Below, piece after piece: positions 1-11,329 of a DNA stretch of 64,000 nucleotides. The notes below the pieces were generated by a model that saw nothing but the letters and a program-made list of their open reading frames with translations, was not told where the DNA came from and ran no database searches. Source of the DNA: Zygnema cylindricum (lineage: Eukaryota > Streptophyta > Zygnematophyceae > Zygnematales > Zygnemataceae); assembly GCA_037447655.1 (NCBI GenBank), contig JBBHKE010003138.1:1-64000 (forward strand), given 5' to 3'. The first letter of the stretch is position 1, and every line of letters begins with the position of its first letter. The position numbers were made by a program, and so were the translations under genes.

Positions 1-60
1 AAACCCATGACCTTGTGTTAGCCGTACACTAGCTCTACCAGCTGAGCTACCCTACTGATT
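1..60 (-). tRNA. tRNA or tRNA-like sequence, cut by the window edge
   Basis: Read on the minus strand, this has a nearly canonical D-arm/A-box (TAGCTCAGCTGGTAGAGC), then a 5-nt stem, a 7-nt loop, a second stem, a 5-nt variable region and the start of a T-arm ending at base 1. Spacing is tRNA-like. The anticodon stem has an A-A mismatch and loop position 33 would be C rather than U, so a pseudo-tRNA or tRNA-derived SINE head is as likely as a working tRNA. The T-arm and acceptor lie outside the window. Confidence 0.45.
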
Positions 61-2700
61 TTGCGTGCAAGCGCCTAAAACCGAATTTACGGCAATGAAC
101 GGCACACTTGCGTAACCAGCATTTACTGCGATACACAGGTGTGGAGTCGGAAGTGGACATTCCTCCAACACGTCATCTCCCTCTACATCCCTCTTCCTCA
201 TCTTATCTTCCTCATCTTATCTCTCTCCCTCTCTCTAACCCTCTCCATCTCCCTATCCATCTCCCCTTTATCTCTCTCCCATCGCTTTATTTTCATTAAA
301 AAAGCAAGAGCAATAGTCTAATCTTTGTAGTTGTTTGTACGCCTTTCTTTTAATTTTTTCAAGTACTTGGTCGAACTTTTGTTAAATATTCCAATGTTCT
401 TATACAATCCCCCAAATTGGATGTGATGTATGACTCATTGAATTAGATGAATTCGAAGCCATGAAAGGACAAAAAATGCAACATAAATCAAAGTTCATAG
501 TCAAAATCGATAGTTTCAAACTAGCTAATTAGTGAAGTGTACCCGTGAGCATATATACATTTGGAAAAGTTGTCACTTATCAATTGCATATACATTGAAA
601 TTGCACAAAAATTGAATAAAAATCGCAATAAAATCATGTGCTAGCTAAATATCTAAATAAGTTGCTATGCTTAAACAGACGAAAAACATCTTATATAATC
701 AAGTAGGATATGTTCTAGACAAAAAGACCCCCTCTCCCCCCCCGTCTTTTAGTCTTCCTTTCCCTCTCCCTCCACACCTCTCCCACTCCCTCTTCCTCTT
801 ACTCCGAGACTATTTACAGTACCATACACTATATGGAACAAAAATTAACAAAAGATTGACAATAGCAAAAATGAGCAAAATTATCCAACACAATTAAAAA
901 TAACCCATTTATGTTTCTACAATACTAACTTATGATCTTTGTCTCTAGGACGGGTTTTCATATGAAGACTTTATTTCAAAAAAAATATAGAAGAAAAAGT
1001 ATATTTTATTGGGTGTCCCAAAACAAGCTCAAACTTGAAGTTTCGAACGAGTGTCGCGGCCACCGACTTCATCTGCTCACACATACAACCACACAAAGAA
1101 AAATTTGTAATTTAAACAAATGATAATAGTAAAATAAATAATAAAAATGAAATATACAGTAAAAATGAATCGTCAAAAAGCTAGTATAATGAGAATTAGG
1201 CGAGGTGTAAAGTAAAAATAAACTATAAACATCTAGTGTTTGTTAAGAGTTATTTATCGTTGTCGTTTTATTTCGTTGGTTTTGCTTAAGTTTCTATAGC
1301 CGTTACGTTGCAATACGTTGGAATACTACCTGAATCTTCACGTGCGTTACTTAGATTCAACCGCGTTACTTTGGTCTATTTTATTTGTAATGAATCTTTA
1401 CGCGCATTTCTGAGTCCGTTTATCCATCCACTTTCATGCGCGATAGTGTACTCTTATATTATTTTGTCACTTGTACAACATCAAAAATTGACCTGTTGTA
1501 CGAATAAAAATTGTTCCGTTGATTTACAACATGTTTCCATGTGTTAAAGTAAGGGTTTTTTTTGTCGTTTTCTTCAAAAACTTAGCTCGCAATAAGAAGA
1601 CCTTCAGTCATACAATAAAACTATAAAAACCATGGTGCAATTTGCGTCATCTTGAAACCTTAGATGTACTACAACTTGTTATCCTTCTCTATTTGACCCA
1701 CACCCATGTCGTCTTTCTCTTTTTAGCTTACTACCAAGTCATTCCAGCTCATCTTCAAACTTCACCTCGCAAGGTGATTTCAGTTGAAGTAACTTACTAT
1801 GAACAAATCGGAAAACCGTGTTACACTGATCACATGTTTTTGAAAACATTTCCGTAGTACGCGGAATACTAAGAAAAAAAACAAGTCCATTTCCAACCTG
1901 TACACTTTTTCCCGTGCAAGGGGCGTGGAGGGGACTCGAGCAACATATGCCATTTCGCAAAACGAAGTTCGTGAAGGCGCCTCTCTCCCTCTCCCTTTCC
2001 CTCTCCCTCTCACACTACCGCTCCTTATCTCACAATTCTTGGAATGAAACACGAAAAAATTGGTATAAAATGAAAGAGCTCTAAAAATGATTACTTTTAA
2101 CTAACTTTGGGCGTAGTTCAATGGCAGATAGAGTGAGAAAAGATGAAATAACAAAATCAGAAAACCATGGTGAAAAGTTTTGGAATTAGTGACGTTGACA
2201 CTATCACAAGTGAGCATGATGTTAAAATGTCACAAACCCTAAACATTTACAATGTCACAAGAAACTAGATGTCTACAACCGTCGCTATTTTGTAAACGTC
2301 ACCAATTATCTCGAGTTTGTAATCGTCTACAACTGTCACATATTGTACCAATGTCTACATCCGTCATCATTTAAAGTAAAAATTTCTTTGCCGAACGCCG
2401 GAACACTCTAAAAAGTCCAAAATCCGTTTCCAATTGATATTATGTATCGTCGATGATTGCGTTCGATATCATGATACATACATAGTGAACATTCCGTACA
2501 TCTAAAATACCTTCCGCAAAATAATATATTGGTGATTGTCAGTCGATTATCATGGATAATTGCGACATCGGCATTTATCGACAAATTCGGCAAACCGACT
2601 AAGATCTTCCAGATGTTCCGATATACCAAAATCTCAATATATCATCTGCTATTTAGATTGAGATACATCACTAGTTGCTTCATAAAGCCTTAAAAAAAAC
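61..2700. other. Unassigned AT-rich DNA with short pyrimidine tracts
   Basis: No coding region is supported here. The stretch holds CT-rich tracts at about 180-290, 725-810 and 1980-2015, and a patch at 2220-2370 where phrases like GTCTACAA and GTCACAA recur. It lies 3' of the P450 pseudogene. The short open frames show no recognisable domain. Confidence 0.5.
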
Positions 2701-2726
2701 AGGGAAATTGTAATTAAAAAGGTTCA

Positions 2727-2890
2727 AAATATTTGCAAATACGCCAAGTCCTGACCAATACAAAATCATGGATCGGCATTGAATGCAACGACGATTCCGG
2801 TTGAAAAGTGCCACCTCTCAAGTGTCATCAGAAGTTAGCCATCTCTTGGGTCGAAACTTCTCGGCATCTTCTCCCCACACACTTTTTAAG
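2727..2890 (-). pseudogene. P450 pseudogene, PERF and heme-binding exon (inactivated)
   Basis: The minus strand reads WGEDAEKFRPKRW, the PERF-type motif, and after a frameshift FQPESS, then after another FNADP-stop-FCIGQDLAYLQIF. The heme-ligand cysteine is kept. The second Gly of the usual FNAGPRxC motif is Asp, and the Arg codon is TGA. A C-to-T change of CGA explains the stop. Confidence 0.8.
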
Positions 2891-2996
2891 CGTCCCAATG
2901 CTTAAATGTGATAATATACATTTGCTCATTTTTTCACTTTCATCTGGGTTGGAAATACGTCGTCTTCCTAAGCGTACCTAATCAAACATACGAAGA

Positions 2997-3187
2997 TTTG
3001 ATAATTTGTAAATACGATGATTGGACAAAATGTAAAAAGGACAATTTGGCAAACAATAAAAATGACTGTTTGACAAACAGTATACACGACAATTTGACAA
3101 AAAGAACAAATGACTTTTTGACAAAATGTAAATACGAAATTATGACAAAAAAAGATCGACAAAAAATAAAGACAACAATTTGACAAT
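2997..3187. repeat. Degenerate minisatellite, about 24-27 bp unit (GACAATTTGACAAA-like)
   Basis: About seven imperfect copies of a phrase with TTTGACAAA plus a variable GTAAATAC or ACAAATGA follow each other. The tract lies between the K-helix and heme exons of the P450 pseudogene, so it is probably intronic. The frames read through it, with recurring CxxxNxxxT phrases, are by-products of the repeat. Confidence 0.6.
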
Positions 3188-4020
3188 ATACAACAAATTT
3201 GGGCATCAGAACCGACTCAAACAGAGTCGATGGGTGAAAAACAAAGTGGTCGATACTTGCATTCCAAAGGTACAGAAGGATACAAACGGAGAGATTCCGT
3301 GAGAGTTGCATGTAAATAGTCCATTTTTTTTAACTATTCATAAGTCAAAGTCTCACAGTCAATTATCGATTCTTTCGCATCTGTAAAACATTAACTACAA
3401 ATAAATTACATTATTGTAATAAAAAAGTGTCGATAAAATGCATGTAATTTTTAGCAATAGTGATTTAATTTGTAATTTTGGAAATCATTTCATTAAAACA
3501 CCCACTTGCTAATAGTTTGGTCCCCTGTACTTGTTGACCTTGTTTTTCAGTTTTTTGACCCAACTTTTTCTTTATTTCTTTATTTTAAATTTCTCATTTT
3601 TACTAAAATGTTCAAGAAATTTGTTCGGTACAACAGCCGACCAGCAACATACAAAGTTATCAGACCGACCAACAAGAAGTTAATCCACACTAATTATAGT
3701 GTGCCACAAAACACCTAACAACCTTTCCGGGCCATATTGTAAGTTTCTATAAAACATCATATGCTTTTTGACATGGGGTCAAAAAAAGTGAGAGATAACC
3801 TTTTATCTCATTCAGCCTTTACCGATATCCTTTTAAAATTAATAATTTGCAGAAAAGGACAAAACAAGCGTGAAATCAAAAGCTCACTGGCTGGTCGAGC
3901 ATTAAATGCGTCGTTGACTTTCTACTGAGGATGTGTCACGTCCCGCGAGTATAAAATTGGTAGAAGCATCTCCAAGAAAATTATTTTCATAAAGTTTTCC
4001 GTTTTGTTCGGCGTCGAGCA

Positions 4021-4325
4021 ACATGAATCTGATAGTTTCCTCAAAAACAAAAAACAAAAAAGACCGCATGAATTTGGTAAATTCTCAAAAAATGGACATT
4101 ATGAATCTGATATTTTTCTCAAAGACAAACAAAGAATAAAAAAAGACAGCGTGAGTCTAATATTTTTCTCAAAATCAAAGCTAAAAAGGAAAGACAACTT
4201 GAATCTGATATTTTTCTCAAAAAAAAAGAAAAAAGAACAAAGACAAACATGAATCTGACATTCTTTCCCAAAAAGAAAAAGACTACGAATCTCACATTTT
4301 TCCCAAGAAAAAGATAACAAGAAGA
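4021..4325 (-). repeat. Tandem repeat of about 50 bp that carries a 3' splice site
   Basis: About seven copies of a unit that on the minus strand reads pyrimidine run, TGAGAAAAATATCAG, then ATTCA(A/T)G. The copy nearest the P450 I-helix exon (4029-4022) supplies the acceptor TATCAG|ATTCATG that fits the phase of the upstream exon. The other copies repeat both the acceptor and the first exon bases. Confidence 0.7.
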
Positions 4326-5673
4326 AGAGCGTGCCATAAATCAGTTTTTGTGAACTAAAATTTCACTCAACACTACCAAATATTCAGGATCCAAGAAAAT
4401 AAAATAAATAAATAAATAAAAATGGAGCCCTTTCAGATTTGATTCGATTAACCCCAACCACACTAAGAAGGGTTATAATACCATTGGATAATCTGATTTG
4501 AACTACCTAGAAGGAAGGTCACTATGTTTATCACCATCGCTATTGGTTGAAGGGTTTTTTGTCTTTTCCTGGAGCTCTTGACGTCGTTTACTTACCACCT
4601 CATTTGCAAATTGATTGACAACCTGTGTGAAAATTCATTCCCAAAATTTCGAAGAAAAAAAAACTTGAAAAAAAAATGACCGTCGATCCAATTTTTGTAG
4701 TATTCACCACTAACAGTACTCAATCTGGACTGATACCAACAAGATTTTGGATCTGATAGCTTAGGATCTTCTCATGAAACAGTGCGACGACTGTCAACTT
4801 TGGAAATAAAACGTTCGACTTCCACATGCTTCTTTCCATGCTATTTTACAATTTCTGTATCATAATCCACAGTAAATGTTGTGGACAGACACTGCCTTGA
4901 CAGCGCTTTCCAGGCAAGTTTAGAATTCTTATATAGAGATCCACACTGACTCTGGTAACAGAAAATAACCTTGTCAGCGTTTTCCATGCCACTTTACAAT
5001 TTTCCAGATCCACACTAATTTTGGTGAACAGAAATACCTTGACAGCGTCGGCAAGCCTTCGTTCACCACCAATATTCAGCCATCGGCATACTTTCCACAT
5101 AAATTCCACGGTCGACCGTTGGATATCTGCAGTTGCCACACATTGACCCCCCAAAAAAAAACATCACAAAATAAAGAAAAGTTGATTTTGATACACTTTA
5201 ATAATGATAAGTTCACGTTGAGCTGCACATTAAGGGAATCTACGCCATATGTTGCTATTAGAGCTAGTTAATTATTTGTGTTAAAATCCTGAAGTCTTGT
5301 TACTTCAACTACACATATTAGAATATATAAAACTAAATTAGTGCAAAGGGAAGTGGCAGATTGTAGTCCACCCCCTCAAATAGTACTACAAACAATATTT
5401 TACGATTTTCGGCCAAAAAAAAGCCTCGAGCGAACTAGTGTTACTAACTTTAACAGTGACGGGCAGTGTAGCTTGCCTTAGTGGCAATGTCGAATGCTTG
5501 AGCAAAAGGTATCCGGGGTTAACACCAAAACCAATTCGAAAAATGCTCTCAAAAGTGAGGCGTAAAAGAACGTCTTGAACATCCAATGCTTCCCTTGTTT
5601 CCATGGCCTACATGAACCACGCCATCATCGAAAACGGAAAAAAAGACAACGTTTTAAGCTCTTCAAGGCAGAA

Positions 5674-6795
5674 TGTTGAAAAGTGATATTTTGTATTCTA
5701 CCTTTTGTTTAGTCTTGCAGTTCCCATACTTGTCGTAGTCACTGAGAGGCAGCCATGGCTACCTTAGACAGATGAGAAGATATACAGAAGACAAAGCTCC
5801 TGCAAAAGTTTTATTGACATAGCCAGGATTTGATCCTGAAACCTCTTGACATGGGCCGTACGGAATAGGCGTCCGCTTTATGCGTTACGTCTTGATGATT
5901 CGTTGCATAGAGTATGTTTGATAACTATATAAAATATACATGGCGACTTTTTTCCTTTTAGCGACTTACGGAATGAAACGAAACATAGAACGTGTTCGTG
6001 CAGTACCGCACGAAATAAATGAAACAGACATTTGATTTCGACGGACGAAATTAAATGTCGCGATCGACGGCTCGCGAAGCAAGAAGAAAATTTAAACGGT
6101 CAACACGGAATGTTGACCGTCGAAATTCAACGGTCAACACGGAAATTTGACCGGTGAAATTCAACGGTCAACATTTATTCGGCGCGCCGTCAGATCGAAC
6201 GGCTGAAATTGATCACCGTGAAAAGAACGGACGGCACGCGTGAGTAAACGGACGGCACGCGTGAGTACCGGTATGCCAGAACGACTATTTGGGAGAAGTT
6301 TGGCGAAATGGAAGGAAATGACACGTGGCATCATCCTATAGGATGCCGGAAGAGAAAAAGGACAGAATGCTATTGACCTATGTTTGCCACGTGGCAGACC
6401 AGGAATGGTGCCGAATATTTCCGTACATAAAGTACGGCGGCTGCTGTACTTTATTTGTACACTAATTAGGATACTTCACGTTGATTGGTTTAGAGTAGCT
6501 ATTAGGAGTTTTTTAGGACTAAGGCAAAATTTGGAAAAAGTCCTCTCTCCCAGAGGCCATCTGTACAAATATGTTGTCTTTGAACAGCCATAACTCAATG
6601 CTCGGGTGAGCAAATTCAGTGATTCTTTTTGCTACGGACTCAGGGGAGTCCAGGCTACACAAGGGTGTAGTCGGTCAGAGTTTTTGCGTGCCAGGGTGGC
6701 ACTTATTCATTGCCAAAGTCAAAACTGCAAATATTATCCTAGAGGCTTCATATAAGCTGGACATTTTGTGTACCAATGGAGGTCACAGAATTTCA
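5674..6795 (+). mobile_element. Solo LTR with antisense tRNA-like module, target duplication CAGAA
   Basis: The LTR begins TGTTGAAAAGTG and ends GTCACAGAATTTCA, flanked by perfect 5-bp repeats CAGAA (5669-5673 and 6796-6800). Its 3' half, including TTTTTGCTACGGACTC and GGGTGTAGTCGGTCAGAG, matches the LTRs at 15.3, 48-49, 51-52 and 55-56 kb. No internal region follows, so it is a recombination product (solo LTR). It interrupts an intron of the P450 pseudogene in the opposite orientation. Confidence 0.85.
5819..5892 (-). promoter_or_regulatory. tRNA-like A-box/B-box module in solo LTR
   Basis: On the minus strand: TAACGCATAAAGCGGACGCC (A-box-like) and, about 40 nt on, TCAGGATCAAATCCTGG (B-box-like, with T-arm stem pairing). 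This is the same position and relative orientation as in the related LTRs. Transcription by Pol III is inferred from sequence only. Confidence 0.5.
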
Positions 6796-8049
6796 CAGAA
6801 TCATTTGGTGATTGGTTTTTTGAAGAGGTAACATAAATCGTGAATTTCTGTTTCACATAATATTCAGTTCTTCATACATAGTTTCTTATATAATATAATG
6901 ACTAATTTTTTTACGACAAATTTGAGTTCATTCAGATGTCAAGTGTGAACCTTTTCTTTCAAACACTAGGCAGAGCCTATGTAAGACACCAATTTTGCAA
7001 AATATTATACCACATGCATCCTTCTCCGATTTTGGTTATTGCACATTCCACAGCATAGATTGTACCTTAGAGAAAATTGGCATTAAACTTTCCCCACCGA
7101 AGAACGAATTGACGTCACCATGAGGTCACGCAGAGAACGGGCGGAAAATTCATTACTCGTACTTTTCCTTTGTGTTCGCCAAGCTTCACCATCGCTATTG
7201 AAGATGCCATCGCCCAAAAGTTCGCGGTTGGTTTGCTTTCACCAAAACAGTTGATCATGAAATCATTGAATATTCGAAATTCTTTTCGTGATATAAAACT
7301 TCAGAGTTTCAATATTACATGGATAGTTAGTGACATTGACATTGATAAGCAATGTTTCACAATCACCTAGAGATAAGAAAATCACTGACAGTTACTTTGC
7401 AGAATTGAAATTTTTCTGTTACATGAATGGCATTTACACAAATCCGTCACCAAAACATCTAAGAATAAACTCATTCAAGTATTCAAGTTTTTTTGGAGAA
7501 TATGACTATTTTGCTACTTACATGAATGGAATTAGCACCAATAAATTGTCAGTGGTTTCAGCTCAAATTTTTGGACCCCAGAGAGCTTAAACGTGGGAAA
7601 AAACTAGTCATAAAGACACTTTCGTACCTGAGACGTGGGTCCTTTGGGGAAATTATCAAAATTGGTCGAAAAAATGTGTTCCAAGTTGCGTGGATTTGCA
7701 GTAGACACACTTGTTTTTCCAAACTCAGCTATTGAATACGTTTGTGTCTCCGATTTCTGGCATCATGTAATCATTGTTTTGTAAATAAAAGCTACGAATG
7801 TTGTTGTTGATGTTATTATCAATTTAAAAATGCTAGCTAGAAGTTAGGAGTGTCAGCTTCTCTTTCTCTCTTGACATCTTCTCCTTTATGTCCAAAATTT
7901 AGCAATATGCAGATCACAAGAACTTTGAAACACAGCAATATATTTTATCGTATAAAATAAGAGATGTGTTCACTATTGAGTCATACCTTTCAAACATCAA
8001 AACTAATGTTAAACTATACAAAAAAAAAGGAAAAAAAAAGAGTCTCTCA

Positions 8050-8290
8050 CAATCAGTTTCGCCTCAATTTCAATCTTGATCACAGTTATAGTTGTAGTTT
8101 CGGTTTCAGTCAGAGTTTCAGTCAGAGTGGATGTACATGCGGTTATATTTGTAGCTACAGTAGTTGCAGAGACTATTTCAGTTCTAGTTGCAGTTTCAGT
8201 TGCAATTTCAAAAAATGTAGTTTCAGTTGCAGTCTCAGTAGATGAAGTTTCAGTAACAGTTTCGGTAGCTACAGTTTCAGTTGCAGGAAG
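8050..8290. repeat. Hexamer-rich minisatellite (GTTTCA / GTTGCA)
   Basis: Imperfect runs of GTTTCAGTTGCA-type hexamers start just beyond the donor of the first P450 exon, so the tract lies at the 5' end of intron 1. It yields artefactual VSVAVSV and SCSFSC frames on the plus strand. Confidence 0.7.
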
Positions 8291-8302
8291 CTACATCCTT
8301 AC

Positions 8303-8506
8303 CTGCAGTAACTCGGCTGTCCAATCAAAAAAATGGTGAAAATGACGGATTCTTTCTGGAAAACAGCCTAAAATGGACCACATAGCAGGACCGTCTTTTG
8401 ACCGTCCGTACATAAACTGGTGCCATGTGAGGCTTAGTATTATAAAAGTAGTTGCAACCACCAACAAGATAGAACTGCGGATAGGATTCAGCTCTTCGAC
8501 AACCAT
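8303..8506 (-). pseudogene. P450 pseudogene, first exon (membrane anchor and hinge)
   Basis: The exon starts at an ATG and ends exactly in phase 0 at a CTGCAG|GTAAGG donor. Residues 11-30 form a hydrophobic membrane anchor, followed by KDGPAMWSILGCFPER, which matches the proline-rich hinge and 'WPxLGxxP' region of CYP86-clan enzymes, and by FDWTAELL. This exon shows no lesion, so on its own it could pass for a live gene. Confidence 0.8.
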
Positions 8507-8683
8507 GGATACATTATAAGGACCATGAAGATAAAGGCGACTGCATAGTAGCCATTGCAGTACTTTGTATGTTTTCCACTCTCTTTTTTTAGTCTAGTCC
8601 GAGCTTTGAATTAGTATTGTTTTTAAGGGTTGCAACTTTTTTTTTGAACGGCGGTCTATGAATACGGAAAAAGTCGTACGGTA

Positions 8684-8850
8684 CACCGCGAATCGTTATT
8701 AGTGTCTAAGGTCACTAATTTGGGTTCTGAAAATTTTGATTTTTTTCTCGAAATAGGATACGTTATTTTAATTTTTCCTTGACGTTAATTGATGTACCGT
8801 ACAAAATAGCGTGAAGTCAGAAAGTACAGAAATATATAATTAGTGTGGTG
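8684..8850. mobile_element. Small TA-flanked MITE, 167 bp
   Basis: It starts TA|CACCGCGAATCGTTATTAG and ends TTAGTGTGGTG|TA. The same layout and nearly the same length recur at 59717-59881. TA target duplication and CACC/GGTG ends suggest a Tc1/mariner-type MITE. There is no coding capacity. Confidence 0.55.
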
Positions 8851-9600
8851 TACGGTCAATATCAGACCGTACATAAATGTACCTTTTTAGTTGAAATTAA
8901 AAAAAAAAAAAAAAAAATCATACACGCATGCATACGAACGTGCACTAAAAAAAGGGTTCAACCTCGTCGCCAAAAACCACGTTCGCACACATTCTCCTAC
9001 AATTTCCTCGTTTGAAGTGTGAATATAAAATAAATTCGCATGTGGGAGGTCACAAACTTTTAGTTAAATAATTGAACTGTGTGTAGTTACACACCCACAT
9101 ACAACGTCTTGAAACTGCGAACGCTTATTTCATGTGATTTTTGGTTGTTCCGTTTATATAAACACTATAATATGTTTTGTGTCTAATTAAAGTCAGTGTT
9201 TATCTTGTTTCGGTTGAAACATACGAATTTACCGTAAATTTTTATTCTAATATGGTGTTTAGACATGATTTCTCCATGAATTAGAATTAATGTATACGTT
9301 AATAAGGGGTCAAAGTGACAAAAGGACCACAAATTACGGTTAATAGGTAAAATAAAGAGAAAAAAAATACAACATTTGGCGTTGCTGATATTTGGGTCGA
9401 AGTAATACCAAATGCGGACTATCCACATAAAAATGGATCCCTTTTTGGACGAATCACATCCAACCAAACATTTTGCTTTTTTTTTTAGGGATTTGACACT
9501 GCGACGTCATTTTGTCAAACAGACAAATTTCTTTCGTTTCATGAGGAAGCAGGCGAAAATGTCGCCGCCACTTTCATTTCGCTTCCATGGAATCGCATGT
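8851..9600. other. Unassigned AT-rich DNA
   Basis: An A-run lies at 8900-8917. No supported gene is seen on either strand. The 94-aa minus frame around 9183-9467 has no recognisable domain. Confidence 0.4.
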
Positions 9601-9609
9601 GGCGGCTCC

Positions 9610-10690
9610 TTCTCCCTCGCCATATCTGACGTCCCTCCGTTTCCTTCTTTATTGACTCCGCCCCCGTTCCCTCTCTTTTTCTCTCTCCTCCTCTCTTTCT
9701 TTTTCACTTTTCTTTTCCTCTTCCCTCTCCCTCTCTTTCTCTCTCTCCCCCTCCCTCTCCTTCTCACCCTCTCGATCTGCTGCACTATCTCCCTCCCCCT
9801 CTTCCTCTCCCACTCCTCAATTCCTTGATCTACCGCTATCTCTCCCTCTCCCTTTTTTGTTTTCACACTATCTTCAATTTACAAGTATTTTTATGTCATT
9901 TAACTCTCATTTTGATTTTGTCTGGCTCTCTCTCCCTTATGGTACTCAGCGACGAGAGTGCATCGTCGCTAAATGATTTGTTTTTTATCGTGTAAGGACT
10001 TGACGAGACTGTCTTGGTGCTGAATGGCATGTTTCCCTCTCCTGTATCTCCCTGTTACCCTCTCGATCAGTCGCTCTCTCTCCTTCTCCCTCTCCCTCTC
10101 TTCCCTCTCTCCATCTGCTACCATCTCTCCCTCTCCCTCACCCTAACCCTTTCCCTCTCACCCTCTCAATCTGCCGCACTATTTTCATTCCTCTCTCTCT
10201 CTCCCTCTCCCCCTCCCTCGATTTGCCGCTATCTCTCCCTCCCCCTTTCCCTCTCCCTTCCCCTCTCCCTCTCTCTCTCACCCTCACAATATGCCGCATT
10301 CTCTCCCTTTACCTCATACTCTCCCTCCCCCCTACCCTCTCGATCTACCACTATCTCTCCCTCTCCCTCCTTTCCCTCTCAACCTCTTGATCTGCCGCAC
10401 TATTTTCATCCGTCTCTCTCTCCCTCTCCCCCTCCCTCGATCTGCCGCTTCCCCACTCTTTCTACCTCTCCCTTTCCCTTTCCCTCTCCCTCTCACCCTC
10501 TTTGTCTACCGCACTATCTCCCTCCCCATCTCCCTCTCCTTTTCCCTCTCCCTCTCCCTCTTCTCACTCCCAGTCAAATTGTCGTACTCGGCAACTGTCG
10601 ATCTCCCTCTTCCTCTCTTATTTCCTTTTCCCTATAGTCAAAATCGCGCAATTTCTCCTTCCCTTTCTCCCTCTCCCATTTACTCGCCCA
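9610..10690. repeat. Pyrimidine-rich minisatellite with CGATCTGCCGCACTAT core
   Basis: CTCCCT-rich DNA in which a core such as CTCGATCTGCCGCACTATCT recurs at irregular intervals of roughly 60-100 bp (for example near 9770, 9828, 10110, 10168, 10215, 10290, 10340, 10390, 10437 and 10505). The long Ser/Pro/Leu frames (207, 138 and 138 aa) are by-products. One AGCGACGAG...CGTCGCT hairpin interrupts the tract at about 9948-9974. Confidence 0.7.
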
Positions 10691-11320
10691 CTAAAACTAC
10701 ACGTTAATGTCATTCAATTTTTTAATAAACTCCATTGTTGTATTTTTTTCTTTGGTGTAGTCACGGGATTTTATTCAGTGAGCTGAATGTGATGGTGGAA
10801 CACACAGATGGATTGTGGGAATGTCATCGAGTTTTTTTTACTCCATTTAATATTAGGACTTCCAAACAAATTTGTACATGAGTTAGAGAAGGTTAATAGA
10901 TTATCATCTGTTACAAAGGAGAATTTTTATTTGCGATGTACTTTTCGTTCATGTACACAAATATTTTATTTACGTTTGAAAAATCGGTATTTGGTTGTAT
11001 ATATCGTAGTTTTTTTGCGGTGAACCTCTTTGTGGTTCTTAAGCGAAAAGGATTGAATTTGTTTCTAAGTGTATTATTGTAATATTTTATAATTGTAATT
11101 CGTTTAGATGTTGTTGCAATCACGGTTGCTCTGATTTTATTTATTTATGTTTTGTAAATGTTAAGCGATACATGTGTTGGCATAATTAAGTATTTTGCTT
11201 GTCGCAAACTTGATATATATTTCTCTCTCTCAATTTTTGTTCTTGTCACCCGATTTTAATTTTTGTATTTATTATATCTGAGTCAATCTCACTTTTTTTT
11301 TTCTGTCTCGCTCTCCATTA
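10691..11320. other. Unassigned AT-rich DNA
   Basis: No gene, RNA gene or clear repeat is seen. It separates the pyrimidine minisatellite from the first hairpin cluster. Confidence 0.4.
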
Positions 11321-11329
11321 TCTTACTCA

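Larger units (their letters stand above)
2720..8506 (-). pseudogene. Cytochrome P450 pseudogene, CYP86-clan-like, at least nine exons
   Basis: Exons by minus-strand order: 8506-8303 (68 codons: hydrophobic anchor, then a GPAMWSILGCFPER hinge region), 7728-7628 (STANPRNLEHIF), 7235-7066 (C-helix with WRTQRK), 5607-about 5452 (DVQDVLLRLTFESIF), 5126-5038 (LNIGGERRL), 4622-4507, 4028-3926 (I-helix, ILAGRDTSS), about 3330-3257 (K-helix, ESLRLYPSVP) and about 2890-2720 (FRPKRW and the heme region). GT/AG borders are present at most junctions and phases agree, for example AG|A across 4507/4028. The copy is dead: frameshifts lie near 7090, 5500, 2830 and 2890, and the heme motif reads FNADP-stop-FCIG, where the usual Arg codon CGA has become TGA. 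CYP86/94/704-type proteins are fatty-acid omega-hydroxylases of the ER used for cutin and related lipids; assignment below clan level is not safe. A solo LTR (5674-6795) lies in the intron between the C-helix exon and the next one. The exon carrying the end of the I-helix was not found. Confidence 0.85.

Noticed and set aside
2908-3311. Cys/Phe-rich frames of 72-109 aa
   Set aside because: They read through the TTTGACAAA minisatellite; the true signal in this area is the P450 K-helix exon in another frame.
7964-8339. Val/Ser repeat protein (87-93 aa)
   Set aside because: Produced by GTTTCA/GTTGCA hexamers in an intron of the P450 pseudogene.
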